The notes beneath the pieces are model-generated. The model was not told the DNA's origin. It did not search any database and saw only the letters and a program-made list of their open reading frames with translations. A program made the translations under genes and the position numbers. This document shows positions 8,701 through 16,300 of a stretch of DNA of 64,000 nucleotides, piece by piece. How positions within the stretch are numbered: position 1 is the stretch's first letter; each line of letters opens with the position of its first letter. Source of the stretch: Flavobacterium sp. PMTSA4 (lineage in GTDB: Bacteria; Bacteroidota; Bacteroidia; Flavobacteriales; Flavobacteriaceae); assembly GCF_032098525.1 (NCBI RefSeq), contig NZ_CP134890.1, positions 372,001-436,000 of the forward strand. Direction: 5' to 3'.

Positions 8701-11346
8701 GTAGAACCATTACCGACACCAATACCACCAACACAGCCCTATACCGTTTGTGATGATGATCAGGATGGCTTTGCACAGTTTGATTTGAATACTTTGACAA
8801 CAGATATTCTTCAAGGAGCAAATTACACGTTGACTTTCCATGAAACATTGACCAATGCACAAACAGGAGACAACCCATTACCGATGTTGTACACTAACAT
8901 CAATCCGTTTGTACAAATCATCTATGTAAGAGCCGAAGACCCAACTACAGGATGCATAGGCATCACTACAGTAGAGTTGAATGTCAATCCAAGTCCAGAA
9001 GCCATTACAGGTTTACCAAACATAGAGATATGTGATACCGATAGCAATACGCAAAACGGACAAACGATAGTGAACTTAGCGCAACAAACTCCGTTAGTAT
9101 TAGCACAACAACCACTACCAGCATCAGCGTATACAGTGACCTATTATACTTCACAAACATTGGCAGAACAAGGAAGCCTTCCGATCATGAATGTGACTAA
9201 TTATACCAACACTACCAACCCACAAACTATTTGGGTTAGAGTAGAGAATATAGCAAGTAAGTGTTATAACATTGGTTCGTTCCAGATAATTGTTGGCACA
9301 CCGTTAGTAGTAGCAACACCACAACCAATCAATGAGTGTGATGACGATGCCAATCCAAATGACCAACACACCAACTTTGATTTGACGGTACGACAAATCA
9401 CTGCACTACCAGGTTATACGATAAACTACTATCCAAGTTTAGCTGAAGCACAAACAGGCACAAATCAAATCACTACACCAACCAACTATATCAATGTACC
9501 TGCAGCAGTACAAACCTTAGGAGTAGAGATTATCAGTCCACAAGGTTGTAAAAGCTATACGACGTTAAACATCAGAGTGTTGCCAATACCAACACCAAGA
9601 ACCAATCCAGCGACTTTAGCCGCAGTATGTGAAAACGCCACAGGTTCAGGACAGGCAACAGTAGATTTAACGGCAACAGCAGCCTATATTGCTAATGGTG
9701 ACCCGAATGTAGCTTTACATTACTTCTATACCCAATCGGATTTGGAGAACAATGTAAACGAGATACTAACACCAACGGCAGCCTTAGTAGGCGACCCAAG
9801 TATAGCAGGTACTACAATAAATCAAGTGCAGTACATTTATATAGCCGTATCAAGTACACAAAACTTTGATTACACCAGCAGACCATGTTATAAAATGGTA
9901 GAACAAGGCTTTATAATAAACCCACTACCAGTAGTTGACATCGTAGGCACAAACAACGAATACCAAGTATGTGAAGACGATGCAAGTGGTGTGAACGATG
10001 GCTTTGAAGTATTTGATTTAACCAGTCAGGTAGCCGACTTATTGGAAGGGAATACCACAACCCCAACGTCAAACTATAGTGTAGCCTTCTATTTAGATGC
10101 TGCAGCTACAACGCCAGTACCAAACCCAAGTGCTTACACCAACATTAGTAACCCACAACCTATCTATGTAGTAATCACTAACACTACCACAGGATGTACC
10201 AGTGATATCGGTACCTTCAACATTTTGGTAAACCCAAAACCTATAGTGGCAACACTATTAGATGACTTTGAGAGCTGTGATACCGATGGCGTAAACGATG
10301 GCATGATGTTCTATGACAACAACCCATTAGGATTAGGCGACTACATCGATGACATCTTAGGAGCTACACAAGCACCAACCGATTATACGGTAGAGTTCTA
10401 CCTGAGTCAGGCGGATGCAGAGGCAGGTATTAGTGCCAATGCGATACAAAACTTGTCAACCTATCAAGTACAAACGGGAACGTATTGGATACGTGTAACC
10501 AATAACGCAACAGGATGTTACATCTTAGATGACTTTAATGTAGTGATAGAACAATTGGCAGAGCCATTAATTACTACCAATACCGGAAGTGCAATAGCGT
10601 GTGTGGATTGGAACACTACAGCTGTAAACAACAACCTGATACTAGACAGTAATGTAGCCAATGCAGCGAACTATACCTTTGAGTGGTATGCCGATGGAGT
10701 ATTATTATCAGAAACAGGACCAACGTTAGCGGTAACCGATATTAGTGTAGACCAAGTAGTGTATAGTGTAATAGCAACAAGTATAACCCCAGCCAACTTA
10801 GGATGTGCATCAGAAGAAGTATTCTTCACGGTGGTACGTTCAGGACCGGCGGCAAACCTGACGTATACGGTTACCAATGCCTTTAGTGATACACAAATCA
10901 TTACGGTGACAAACGATGGATATGGAATCTACCACTACAGTTTAGACGACGGACCAATCTTAGACAATGGCGGAATCTTCACCGATGTAACCTTAGGAGA
11001 ACACACGGTATATGTATGGGATGTAAGAGATGTTAATGGCTACTCGTGTGGAGTACAAAGCATCAGTGGTGTACAAATCATCGATTATCCACATTACTTC
11101 ACTCCGAATGGAGATGGCTTTAATGATACATGGAACATCGTAGGTTTAGAAGGACAACCAGGAGCTAAGATTTACATCTTTGACCGCTACGGTAAACTAC
11201 TAAAACAAATCAGTTCAACAAGTGCAGGATGGGATGGTACTTATAATGGTGCTTTATTGCCATCAACCGATTACTGGTTTACGGTAGATTATCTGGAAGG
11301 TGGAGCAATGAAACAATTCAGAGCACACTTCTCGTTGAAACGATAA
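2722..11346 (+). CDS. Giant secreted repeat protein with type B T9SS sorting domain
   Basis: 2874 residues. Residues 1-22 form a signal peptide (KLLFICLFVVFNLNSQ). Residues about 24-210 look like a carbohydrate-binding type beta-sandwich (NLLTNSGFESG start). Next come Ig/SprB-like repeats with the signature PLPTATISGTTTVC. Then about fourteen units of roughly 85-100 residues follow, each with an xxCDDNNDGF/xFDLxT start, a YYxTxADA middle, a QTIYVRV strand and a TGC end. The last 85 residues (YFTPNGDGFNDTWNI, IYIFDRYGKLL, GWDGTYNG, DYWFTVDY) are the CHU_C/type B T9SS sorting domain seen on gliding-associated surface proteins. The protein is therefore exported by Sec, then by the type IX system, and is probably a cell-surface adhesin or gliding-related fibre. 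Start may be ATG 2722 or 2728. Ligand is unknown. Confidence 0.9.
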   Translation: MSMKIKKLLFICLFVVFNLNSQNLLTNSGFESGSSGFGFVTNGAGYTQLYFPFSGNSVPGNFAVTNFPKTINNTDFILTGDRTSGTGKMLIIDGNTTAGNPRFWAAGNTGAGITGLTIGTTYTFSYWVRSVSNLVTNPATQANISIQITGGNAVTLLTGNALAPLPVQGWRHVVYSFVATAATVQIEMWNTNTSAVGNDFAIDDLMLTSSLVLSSNVTNAACSTAADGGITLTAFGGTPPYVNYTIAGPVNQNNATGIFTNLPPGVYTATVTDSTLPTALTTTLTNIVVGPELTVTGQTPICVGNSSVLEASGSSSGYTWTASPADPSLTTPNIANPTVSPTVTTTYTVSSTIGSCAPITKTFVVTVNPLPIVSAPTNQTICPGNSAVITITGTPSSTVTITNTLGNTYAVTIGAGGTGTFTTPILQSTQTYTVIKIKNFFTQCERFYTGMSFTITVVPNGCATVATVPAPGTLPLDLTLCTVGECRTLQANVSPVPSTTSYSASSIPYCPYPFNGPSYNVVAITSGDDFWSPIVNLPFNFCFYGQNYTSCNIGTNGLITFRPVTAGGFCAWPATSVPIANVTNQSQSIFGVFQDTDMSVPPTAVDGSVNWKLEGTYPCRKLIVNFYNLGQWNSTGSAPGLQTSQIVLYEVSNIIEVFVQRRVAGTPWAGSGLIGLIGGSGAQSIAAPGRDTGAWSATNEAWRFTPTGPPVPVIIKWFEGITQIGTGPTITVCPTATTTYTLNAEYTICNVQQTATSNVTLNVNPDVTNAPTDLTQCSPNNIFDLTQNTSTILGSLDPNDYEITYHLTQNEAQSLANPIPNDTAYTALSNGQTIYAAIFLTAYGCIIVKPFQLFMPNCNPTPVIPPDLTLCENSIGSGNATFDFTPQIPIILGTNSASDYTISFHTSQTGADNNTGIISPFNAYLGTDGQIIYIRFVDNSSGGSNTTAFFTLHVNPLPSATISGATSICSGQTATISFTGTPNAVINFSAGSVTLDAAGTGSYTTPALTATTNYSLIDVTNPTTGCSSAYTDSVTVTVLPLPTATISGTTAVCVGDPSPSITFTGANSTAPYTFNYTLNTVAQTPVTTAAGSTYTLPVSTATAGTFTYELVNVSSSTTPSCSQNQTGTATVTVNPLPTAAISGTTTICSGNTATITFTGTPNAIVTYNTVGPPSPITLDATGNATLTTPVLTSSVAYNLISVTNPTTNCTQLVGGSAVVTVVPLPTATISGTTTVCQGAVSPNITFTGANGTAPYTFTYTDPAGATQTITTTAGNSITLPVSTATPGIYPYQLVSVSSSTTPACSQPQTGTATVTVNPMPTATIAGTQAVCLNSTPDPQIVFTGANGVQPYTFTYLDENGTTQTIQSTGGNTAVINVPTTTAGIFNYNLVSVSSASTPACAQPQSGSATVTVNTAPVINTPTAYEVCDDNNDGFSCLFDLTTKNAEISTDPNVVITYHETSTDATTGANPITTSTYCNIDPGTQTLYVRAYFVGTSMCYSTTTLQLIVHPRPLPNPVITDYELCDYNNPGDGVEVFTLNTKTVEIANGQTGVTVTYYLTQADAIAQTNPLPNSYTNTSSPQQIWINISNNTTGCNSVASFNLVVNPLPATAVPLPIFECSNGAVTTATFDLTVNEGVTTAGATGVIVTYYNTFADANAQPPTNAIATPTTYLGNDNETVYIRVEYTATGCYSITTQLLRVTQGPVAITPQPLQYCDPNNDGFGTFDLDSTINEIAGGSLPAGVTVSFHETPTDALLGANPLVSPYANIDPWTQTIYVKVFYTTTGCSNYVELQLIVNPTPEATEPDDLHLCDYTGAVGYEPFNLTLVIPQVLGSIDPSTHTVTFYTSLADAQTPSNAITNVASYINSVIDQQTIYVRVETTATGCFDIVDFDIIVDPLPNSTQPNYPQYSLCDNDQSLIGYEVFDLQSQVANILLGQTGMSVHFYPSLTDAQNDTNEITNLSYQNAIIYVQTLGIRITNDATGCYVISTMDIRVEPLPTPIPPTQPYTVCDDDQDGFAQFDLNTLTTDILQGANYTLTFHETLTNAQTGDNPLPMLYTNINPFVQIIYVRAEDPTTGCIGITTVELNVNPSPEAITGLPNIEICDTDSNTQNGQTIVNLAQQTPLVLAQQPLPASAYTVTYYTSQTLAEQGSLPIMNVTNYTNTTNPQTIWVRVENIASKCYNIGSFQIIVGTPLVVATPQPINECDDDANPNDQHTNFDLTVRQITALPGYTINYYPSLAEAQTGTNQITTPTNYINVPAAVQTLGVEIISPQGCKSYTTLNIRVLPIPTPRTNPATLAAVCENATGSGQATVDLTATAAYIANGDPNVALHYFYTQSDLENNVNEILTPTAALVGDPSIAGTTINQVQYIYIAVSSTQNFDYTSRPCYKMVEQGFIINPLPVVDIVGTNNEYQVCEDDASGVNDGFEVFDLTSQVADLLEGNTTTPTSNYSVAFYLDAAATTPVPNPSAYTNISNPQPIYVVITNTTTGCTSDIGTFNILVNPKPIVATLLDDFESCDTDGVNDGMMFYDNNPLGLGDYIDDILGATQAPTDYTVEFYLSQADAEAGISANAIQNLSTYQVQTGTYWIRVTNNATGCYILDDFNVVIEQLAEPLITTNTGSAIACVDWNTTAVNNNLILDSNVANAANYTFEWYADGVLLSETGPTLAVTDISVDQVVYSVIATSITPANLGCASEEVFFTVVRSGPAANLTYTVTNAFSDTQIITVTNDGYGIYHYSLDDGPILDNGGIFTDVTLGEHTVYVWDVRDVNGYSCGVQSISGVQIIDYPHYFTPNGDGFNDTWNIVGLEGQPGAKIYIFDRYGKLLKQISSTSAGWDGTYNGALLPSTDYWFTVDYLEGGAMKQFRAHFSLKR

Positions 11347-11375
11347 TACAAATTCAAATTTAGTTAGAATGAATG

Positions 11376-11406
11376 AACCCGCTTAGTGATAAGCGGGTTT
11401 GTTTTT
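11376..11406 (+). terminator. Rho-independent terminator after the giant adhesin gene
   Basis: A perfect 10-bp stem AACCCGCTTA / TAAGCGGGTT with a GTGA loop is followed by a T-run. It lies 30 bp after the adhesin stop codon. Confidence 0.92.
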
Positions 11407-11429
11407 TATATAGGTAATGGTTATTGGGC

Positions 11430-11458
11430 ATAAAAAAACCGCAACTATTGTTACGGTT
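11430..11458 (-). terminator. Rho-independent terminator of ssrA
   Basis: Read on the minus strand, the arms AACCGTAAC and GTTGCGGTT pair with one GU wobble around a 4-nt loop, followed by seven T. It begins 10 nt beyond the mature tmRNA 3' end. Confidence 0.85.
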
Positions 11459-11468
11459 GATATGGATG

Positions 11469-11863
11469 TGGAGTCGCCGAGAATCGAACTCGGGTCCAAA
11501 CAAGGAAGCAAAGAGCCTTCTACACGCTTAGTCTCTGATTGGATTTTCGATAGGATGCTAGGCCAGAAACAACCACATTCTACTTAGCTTTATCAGTGTC
11601 AAGACGGGTTTAAAGCATTACCATCTCTAGGTCTATTTTTACGGTTTACCTTAATCAAACGCCACAAACCAAGGCTTTTGAGGTAAATCTAGCTTCCACA
11701 CCTGGTGTGGACTAGGCAAATCGTACTAAACTTCGGATTAAGCAGCTAAAGCGTAATTATTTTCGCCGTTTATAGGTGTGTACCTTTGGATTTACGAGCA
11801 AAAAGTACAATGCTCGACGTGCTTACTGTCTGTTTCATCTTGCTGTCAAAACCAGTCGACCCC
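11469..11863 (-). ncRNA. ssrA: Transfer-messenger RNA (tmRNA)
   Basis: On the minus strand the 5' end GGGGTCGACTGGTTTTGACA and the 3' end GGTTCGATTC-type T arm ending GGCGACTCCA form the tRNA-like domain. The 7-bp acceptor stem pairs GGGGTCG with CGACTCC. CCA is not encoded. The resume codon GGC at 11767 opens a tag reading GENNYALAA followed by TAA (11738-11767), a typical Bacteroidota tag. tmRNA with SmpB rescues stalled ribosomes and marks the nascent chain for proteolysis. The RNA is about 395 nt and is convergent with the giant adhesin gene. Confidence 0.97.
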
Positions 11864-11895
11864 AAGTGTATTATTGTATAGCAATAATTGTACCG

Positions 11896-11928
11896 CAAAT
11901 TTAGTGATTTCTTTTGGAAGAATTACAA
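11896..11928 (-). promoter_or_regulatory. Promoter of ssrA
   Basis: On the minus strand an exact flavobacterial -7 box TAAATTTG (11896-11903) lies 22 nt after a TTG (11926-11928). The predicted start is about 25 nt upstream of the mature tmRNA 5' end, leaving a short leader for RNase P removal. Confidence 0.7.
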
Positions 11929-12179
11929 ATTGGGAATTACGAATTACGAATAATGTATGCTTGACACATTTGCTATTGGAGAAGGCTCGAAGTGAGTGAT
12001 TTGAGTTATTTGTTGATTTGGTTATTTGATTATATGATGGTGTTTGTAGTGTTTAGTGTTTGCTAATAGGTTGTTAGAGGTTAGAGATTCCTACGGAATG
12101 ACAAAGGGGTTGATTTACTAGTATTGTAAAGTGATGGTTGTTTAAGAGGAATGGGGATAAGGTAGGTGGATTGGGTGGT
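11929..12179. other. Non-coding DNA with one dispersed 23-bp repeat
   Basis: No convincing gene is seen. The stretch contains one copy of the 23-bp dispersed repeat at 12083-12105 and is otherwise AT-rich with a GT-biased plus strand. Confidence 0.5.
12083..12105 (+). repeat. 23-bp dispersed repeat, copy 1 (forward)
   Basis: Begins AGAGATTCCTACGGAATGAC and ends AAA. It contains the imperfect palindrome ATTCC-TACG-GAAT. Six perfect copies occur between 12 and 22 kb in both orientations. Confidence 0.85.
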
Positions 12180-12377
12180 TTATCGGTGGGCGTTTAGAAA
12201 TATGAGGATGTTTTGGTAATCGAGGCCGGAGTATTGGCAGTATTCTTCTATGGTTAGTATTTGATGGGGTTGTTTTTTATAGTGTAGTTTAATTTTTTTG
12301 ATTTGTTCTCTGCCGTAACGTTCGCTTTTAGCGGTTATTTGTACTACGTCTTTTGGTGTCATTTCTAAACGTTTCAT
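12180..12377 (-). CDS. Small helix-turn-helix-like protein of unknown function
   Basis: 65 residues, MKRLEMTPKDVVQITAKSER at the start. The MTPKDVVQITAKSERYGREQIKKIKL segment reads like a short DNA-binding helix pair (a resolvase or regulator type reading head), followed by a basic linker and EEYCQYSGLDYQNILIFL. Small proteins of this appearance are common in Flavobacterium genomes from my memory of the family, but I cannot name it. There is no partner gene on the same strand. The surrounding sequence is non-coding and repeat-rich, so this may be an old genomic island gene. The function is not known; a DNA-binding role is inference. Confidence 0.6.
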   Translation of the reverse strand: MKRLEMTPKDVVQITAKSERYGREQIKKIKLHYKKQPHQILTIEEYCQYSGLDYQNILIFLNAHR

Positions 12378-12559
12378 GATGGCTAAGTTTTAGGGTTGTT
12401 GTTATTTGTTTGTTACTCTGTTGGTTGCATGTTGTTGTCTTGTTTTAAGTAATAACGTAGAAGTTATTTTTTTATTGTGTATTTTCTTAGTTTGGGGTAA
12501 AAATTTTCCGAAAGTGACGTAATTTTCCAGAATGGTAGTATTATGTATGGGGTGCCCTT

Positions 12560-12626
12560 TTAGGCACATAGTAGGCACGTAGTAGGCAATGGGTAGGCAA
12601 GGAGTAGGCAATGGGAAGGCAAGGAA
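12560..12626 (+). repeat. Short degenerate GTAGGCA repeats
   Basis: The heptamer TAGGCA(A/C) recurs about five times with 10-14-bp spacing (TAGGCACATAG, TAGGCACGTAG, TAGGCAATGGG and so on), ending in AAGGCAAGG. No stable open frame with protein-like composition covers it. It is probably a decaying microsatellite. Confidence 0.55.
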
Positions 12627-12741
12627 TGGTGAAGGGAGAATTATTGGTTATTAGTTTAGAAGTTTATGAGTTTAGGGGTTTAGAAGAGGTTTTAGGTGGT
12701 TGTTTGTTGTTGGTTTTTTTAGTGGGGAGGTATATTTATTG

Positions 12742-12764
12742 TTTGTCATTCCGTAGGAATCTCT
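12742..12764 (-). repeat. 23-bp dispersed repeat, copy 2 (reverse)
   Basis: Exact reverse complement of copy 1, starting TTTGTCATTCCGTAGGAATC. It lies inside the first unit of the 160-bp tandem duplication. Confidence 0.85.
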
Positions 12765-12905
12765 GTGTGGTTTTTTGTTATTTGAACGCGGATGAAACGG
12801 ATGCTTGCAACGCTGATTTTAGTTATGAGTTATGGGTTTAGAAGAGGGTTTTGGTGGTTGTTTATTGTTGTTTGTTGGTTTTTTTAGTTGGAGGTGTATT
12901 TATTG

Positions 12906-12928
12906 TTTGTCATTCCGTAGGAATCTCT
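12906..12928 (-). repeat. 23-bp dispersed repeat, copy 3 (reverse)
   Basis: Same as copy 2, inside the second unit of the tandem duplication. Confidence 0.85.
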
Positions 12929-13113
12929 GTGGGGGTTTTTGTTATTTGAACGCGGATGAAACGGATGCTTGCAACGCTGATTTTAGTTATGAGTTATTAG
13001 TTGTTTTGTTAAAGTATTTTTATTTGGGTGGGGTTTTGGGATGGTTTTTTTTTGGGTGGAATGTGGAAAACCGTAAAATGGATTGGAAATTATTTTAGTA
13101 CTTTGATGAAATT

Positions 13114-13134
13114 AGGGGGAAATCCCCCTTTTAT
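13114..13134 (+). terminator. Strong GC hairpin, terminator-like
   Basis: AGGGGGA / TCCCCCT arms surround AA and are followed by TTTTA. No gene ends just upstream, so it could protect the next gene from read-through or mark a border. A related sequence (TACTT-GAT-AAATTAGG then TTTCCCCCTTT) occurs at about 33990-34023 next to the recombinase gene. Confidence 0.5.
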
Positions 13135-13191
13135 GTTAACAAGAAGTTTTTTATTTTTGGAATTAGTTAGCTAAAAGGCAGGAGACTTTGG

Positions 13192-13314
13192 ATGGAAAAA
13201 TATGATAGGCCACGCAATTGGGATCGGACGGTAACGGGGATTCAAGTGACAGCTGGTGAGGCCTTTTTAATCAACCCTCAACATTTTTTACTATGGTTAC
13301 AATTGACAAGATAG
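13192..13314 (+). pseudogene. Short open frame overlapping the start of the STAND gene
   Basis: ATG at 13192 opens 40 codons (MEKYDRPRNWDRTVTGIQVT, then AGEAFLINPQHFLLWLQLTR) ending at TAG 13312-13314, so it overlaps the next gene by 22 bp in another frame. Composition is protein-like and the frame stays open upstream to a stop at 13168-13170. It could be a small leader protein, the broken N-terminus of a former gene truncated by insertion, or chance. I do not recognise it. Confidence 0.25.
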
Positions 13315-16300
13315 ATTTCACAAAACTTAAGCCATATGACGGTAAAACGACCAAGTGTTTTGAGCAATTTTGCTACCAAATAGCGCAAAAAGAATTTGGA
13401 CACCTTGGAACATTCACACCAATAGATGGAAGTGGCGGCGATGGAGGAGTTGAATTTTATTTAAAACTTCATAATGGAGAAAAATGGGGTTGGCAATGCA
13501 AATTTTTTGGAGATACAGGACGATTAAATGTAGGTTCTAGAAATTCAGCGATTGAGGGTTCATTTGAAACAGCGATTCGAAATCATAATGACTTAACAAA
13601 ATGGTTTCTTTGTTTAAAAACAGATTTAACAGCAGATAGCTTATCAAGCAAAGGAAAGTTTAGTAAAGGAGAAAGAAATTGGTTTGAAAACGAATTAACT
13701 AAAATTATTCCCTCGGGAAAAACAATCGAACTTGAACATTGGGGAGAAACTTCATTTGTTACTTTTATAAAAGATTCAAAACATATTGGGATTCGTAGTT
13801 TCTTTTTTGGGGAATTGGAATTTAACCAAGACTGGTTCAAGAAAATATTTGATGAGAATTTTGAAAAAGTAAAAGATAAATACGATTTTGACTTACATAC
13901 TATTGACAGATATACTCAATCTAAAATTGATTTTCTTTTATTTGATTCAAACTACATTAAACTAACAGGAGAACTAAAAGATGAACTACTTGAAAAATCA
14001 AATGAAATTGAAGCAACACTGCGTGACTTTCTTGATGAAAGAATGCTTACAACAAAAGAGCATACTCAAAGGGAAAATTATTTTTTAATTTGTCAAGAGT
14101 TTAAAAATCATATTGCTCACGTTTTTGAAAAAATTGAATTTATTGAATCTTGTTTTACAAACAACACACCAGAACTTCTATCCAATTTTGACTTAGAAGG
14201 ACTAAACAAGAACTTTTTTGAGTATTACAACAAGATAGATTATAGAGTTTTTGATGAAAAATCACGAGCGTTTAAAGATGCTTCAAGTATTTCATATCTT
14301 ATTTCAGAATTTGGAGAAATTTATAATCGTTTTTTCAGAAACTATTTTCATAAAAAACAAAGAGAAATTCACTTTATTGCTGATGCGGCAAAAGGAAAAA
14401 CTCACATCTCCTGCGATATTGCTTATAGAAAAATAGTAAACTCAAAACCTGCAATTTTTATTACAGGAGATAAATTTACAGACGACACAAGTATCACAGA
14501 AGCATTAAGAAAAATCCTTGATGTTCCGCAAGAATTTACCTTTGATGATTTTCTAAAAGCCCTTGATGTTTATGCATCAATTCTAAACACCCAAATTCCC
14601 ATAGTAATAGACGGGTTAAATGAAACTATTTCAAACCGACTGTTTTCACCAATTTGGAATAACCATTTATCTGCATTCATTGCAAAAGTCTTGCAGACAA
14701 AAAACCTGCTAGTAGTTACCACTTGCAGAAAATCGTACGTTGATAGAATTTGGGATAATACCAAAACAAATGAATTTCATTATTTATATGGTTTTGATGA
14801 TTACGAAACAATTCACGAAGCTGTAAAAAAATACTTTACTAAATATAAATTAAAAGCTGAATTGTTTTTTGCACCGCTTGAAAAATTCAAAGATCCAATA
14901 TTTCTAAAAATATTTTGCGAAATCAAAAATCCAAATTGGAAATCTTCGGGTGAGGTCGCAGTTAATATTGAGGAAGAATCGTCTTATAATGTATTTCGAG
15001 AATATTTAAGTCAAGTAAATAAACGAGTAACAAGCAGCAACCCCATTTTAAAAGCAAATGAACAATTCATAGCAGATTCACTTAGTCAGCTATCGCTATT
15101 CTTGTGGAGTAATAATACAAGAGAAATCCCAGTAAATGAATTCTACAATTTGATTGATGGTAAATCTGTTTATGAAAAGGACAAATCAAGGGCAGATATT
15201 CTGATTAATGAAGGCTTAGTTTTAACCCGAGATATTCGTGATAAAAGTGAATATGTAAGTTTTACTTATGACATTCTTGCGGGTTTTATGATTGGTGAAT
15301 ATCTAATTCAAAAGCATTCTGACGTATCATATTTTATTAGTAAAAAGTTTATTCAAAAAATAATAGTTAATAGTAAACAACACCCATTTTTTGAGGATGT
15401 GATTTCCTCATTATGTTTGCTTCTACCACAAATAAAGCAAACTTCATTTCACGAATTGTGTGAAAAGGATAGGCTATTGAAGTTTACAAAATCTAAATCA
15501 TTTAAGTATTTGCCAAACTTTATCACTAAATGGTATACTGACCGAATTAAGTTTTCTAATTATGCATTTGGCAAGTCAGTCTCATCGCTTTTTGTTTTGC
15601 CAGCAAATGCAGTTAAAGAAAGTGACGTTCACTTGGTTACGGAACTTTTTTTAAGAGCAGATGAGAACAAAAAAATATTCTATAACCTTTCATTTAAAAC
15701 GCTTGGGGATGTGAAGCATCCATTGAATGCAATTTTCTTTTCAAAATTGTTGGCTTCACTAAAAATGAATGAACGCGATATTTCTTGGACTGAATACATC
15801 AGAAAAAAGAGCCACGACCTCGAAGATTATATTTTAGAATTTGAAATGCAATGTCGTTCAAACGCAAGCGAATCCAAACTTGTTTCTGAAAAGCAACATA
15901 TTGTATCAATATTTATCATTTGGTTGCTCACTAGTACTAATAGGAGTTTAAGAGATAAAGCAACAAAAGCACTTTATTTTTATGGAAGAAAGTTTCCAAA
16001 CGAACTTTCATCATTAGTCTATACTTCTTTAAAATTCAATGACCCGTATGTTTGGGTACGAACGTTAGCTTCTATGTATGGAGTTGTAATGGCAGAACAC
16101 AAATCAACGACATCTGATAATTTTAGAAATAAAATTTTACCCGAACTATCAAAATCGATTTATGACCTAATTTTTAAAGAAAATGCACCCCATTCAACAA
16201 CACATATTTTAGCAAGGGACTACGCAAGGCGAATTATTGAAATTGGTTTGGTACATAATTCAAGTTTGTTGTCTGAACAAGAAATTATAAATATAAGACC

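Larger units (their letters stand above)
12678..12998 (+). repeat. Tandem duplication of about 160 bp
   Basis: Two adjacent diverged copies, 12678-12835 and 12836-12998, share the order GTTTAGAAGAGG, a GT-rich tract, the reverse-oriented 23-bp repeat, then GAACGCGGATGAAACGGATG, GCTTGCAACGCTGATTTTAG and TTATGAGTTA. Open frames inside them (low-complexity, rich in L, V, F, G, C) change between copies and are not believable proteins. The block looks like duplicated non-coding repeat DNA. Confidence 0.8.

Noticed and set aside
11778..11999. 73-codon plus-strand frame
   Set aside because: It overlaps the tmRNA gene and its promoter.
12402..12611. 69-codon frame on the minus strand
   Set aside because: It crosses the GTAGGCA microsatellite, and its composition is unlike a protein.
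12611..13098. Two frames in the 160-bp tandem duplication
   Set aside because: They follow the repeated non-coding DNA, differ between copies and have strong L/V/F/G/C bias due to GT-rich sequence.
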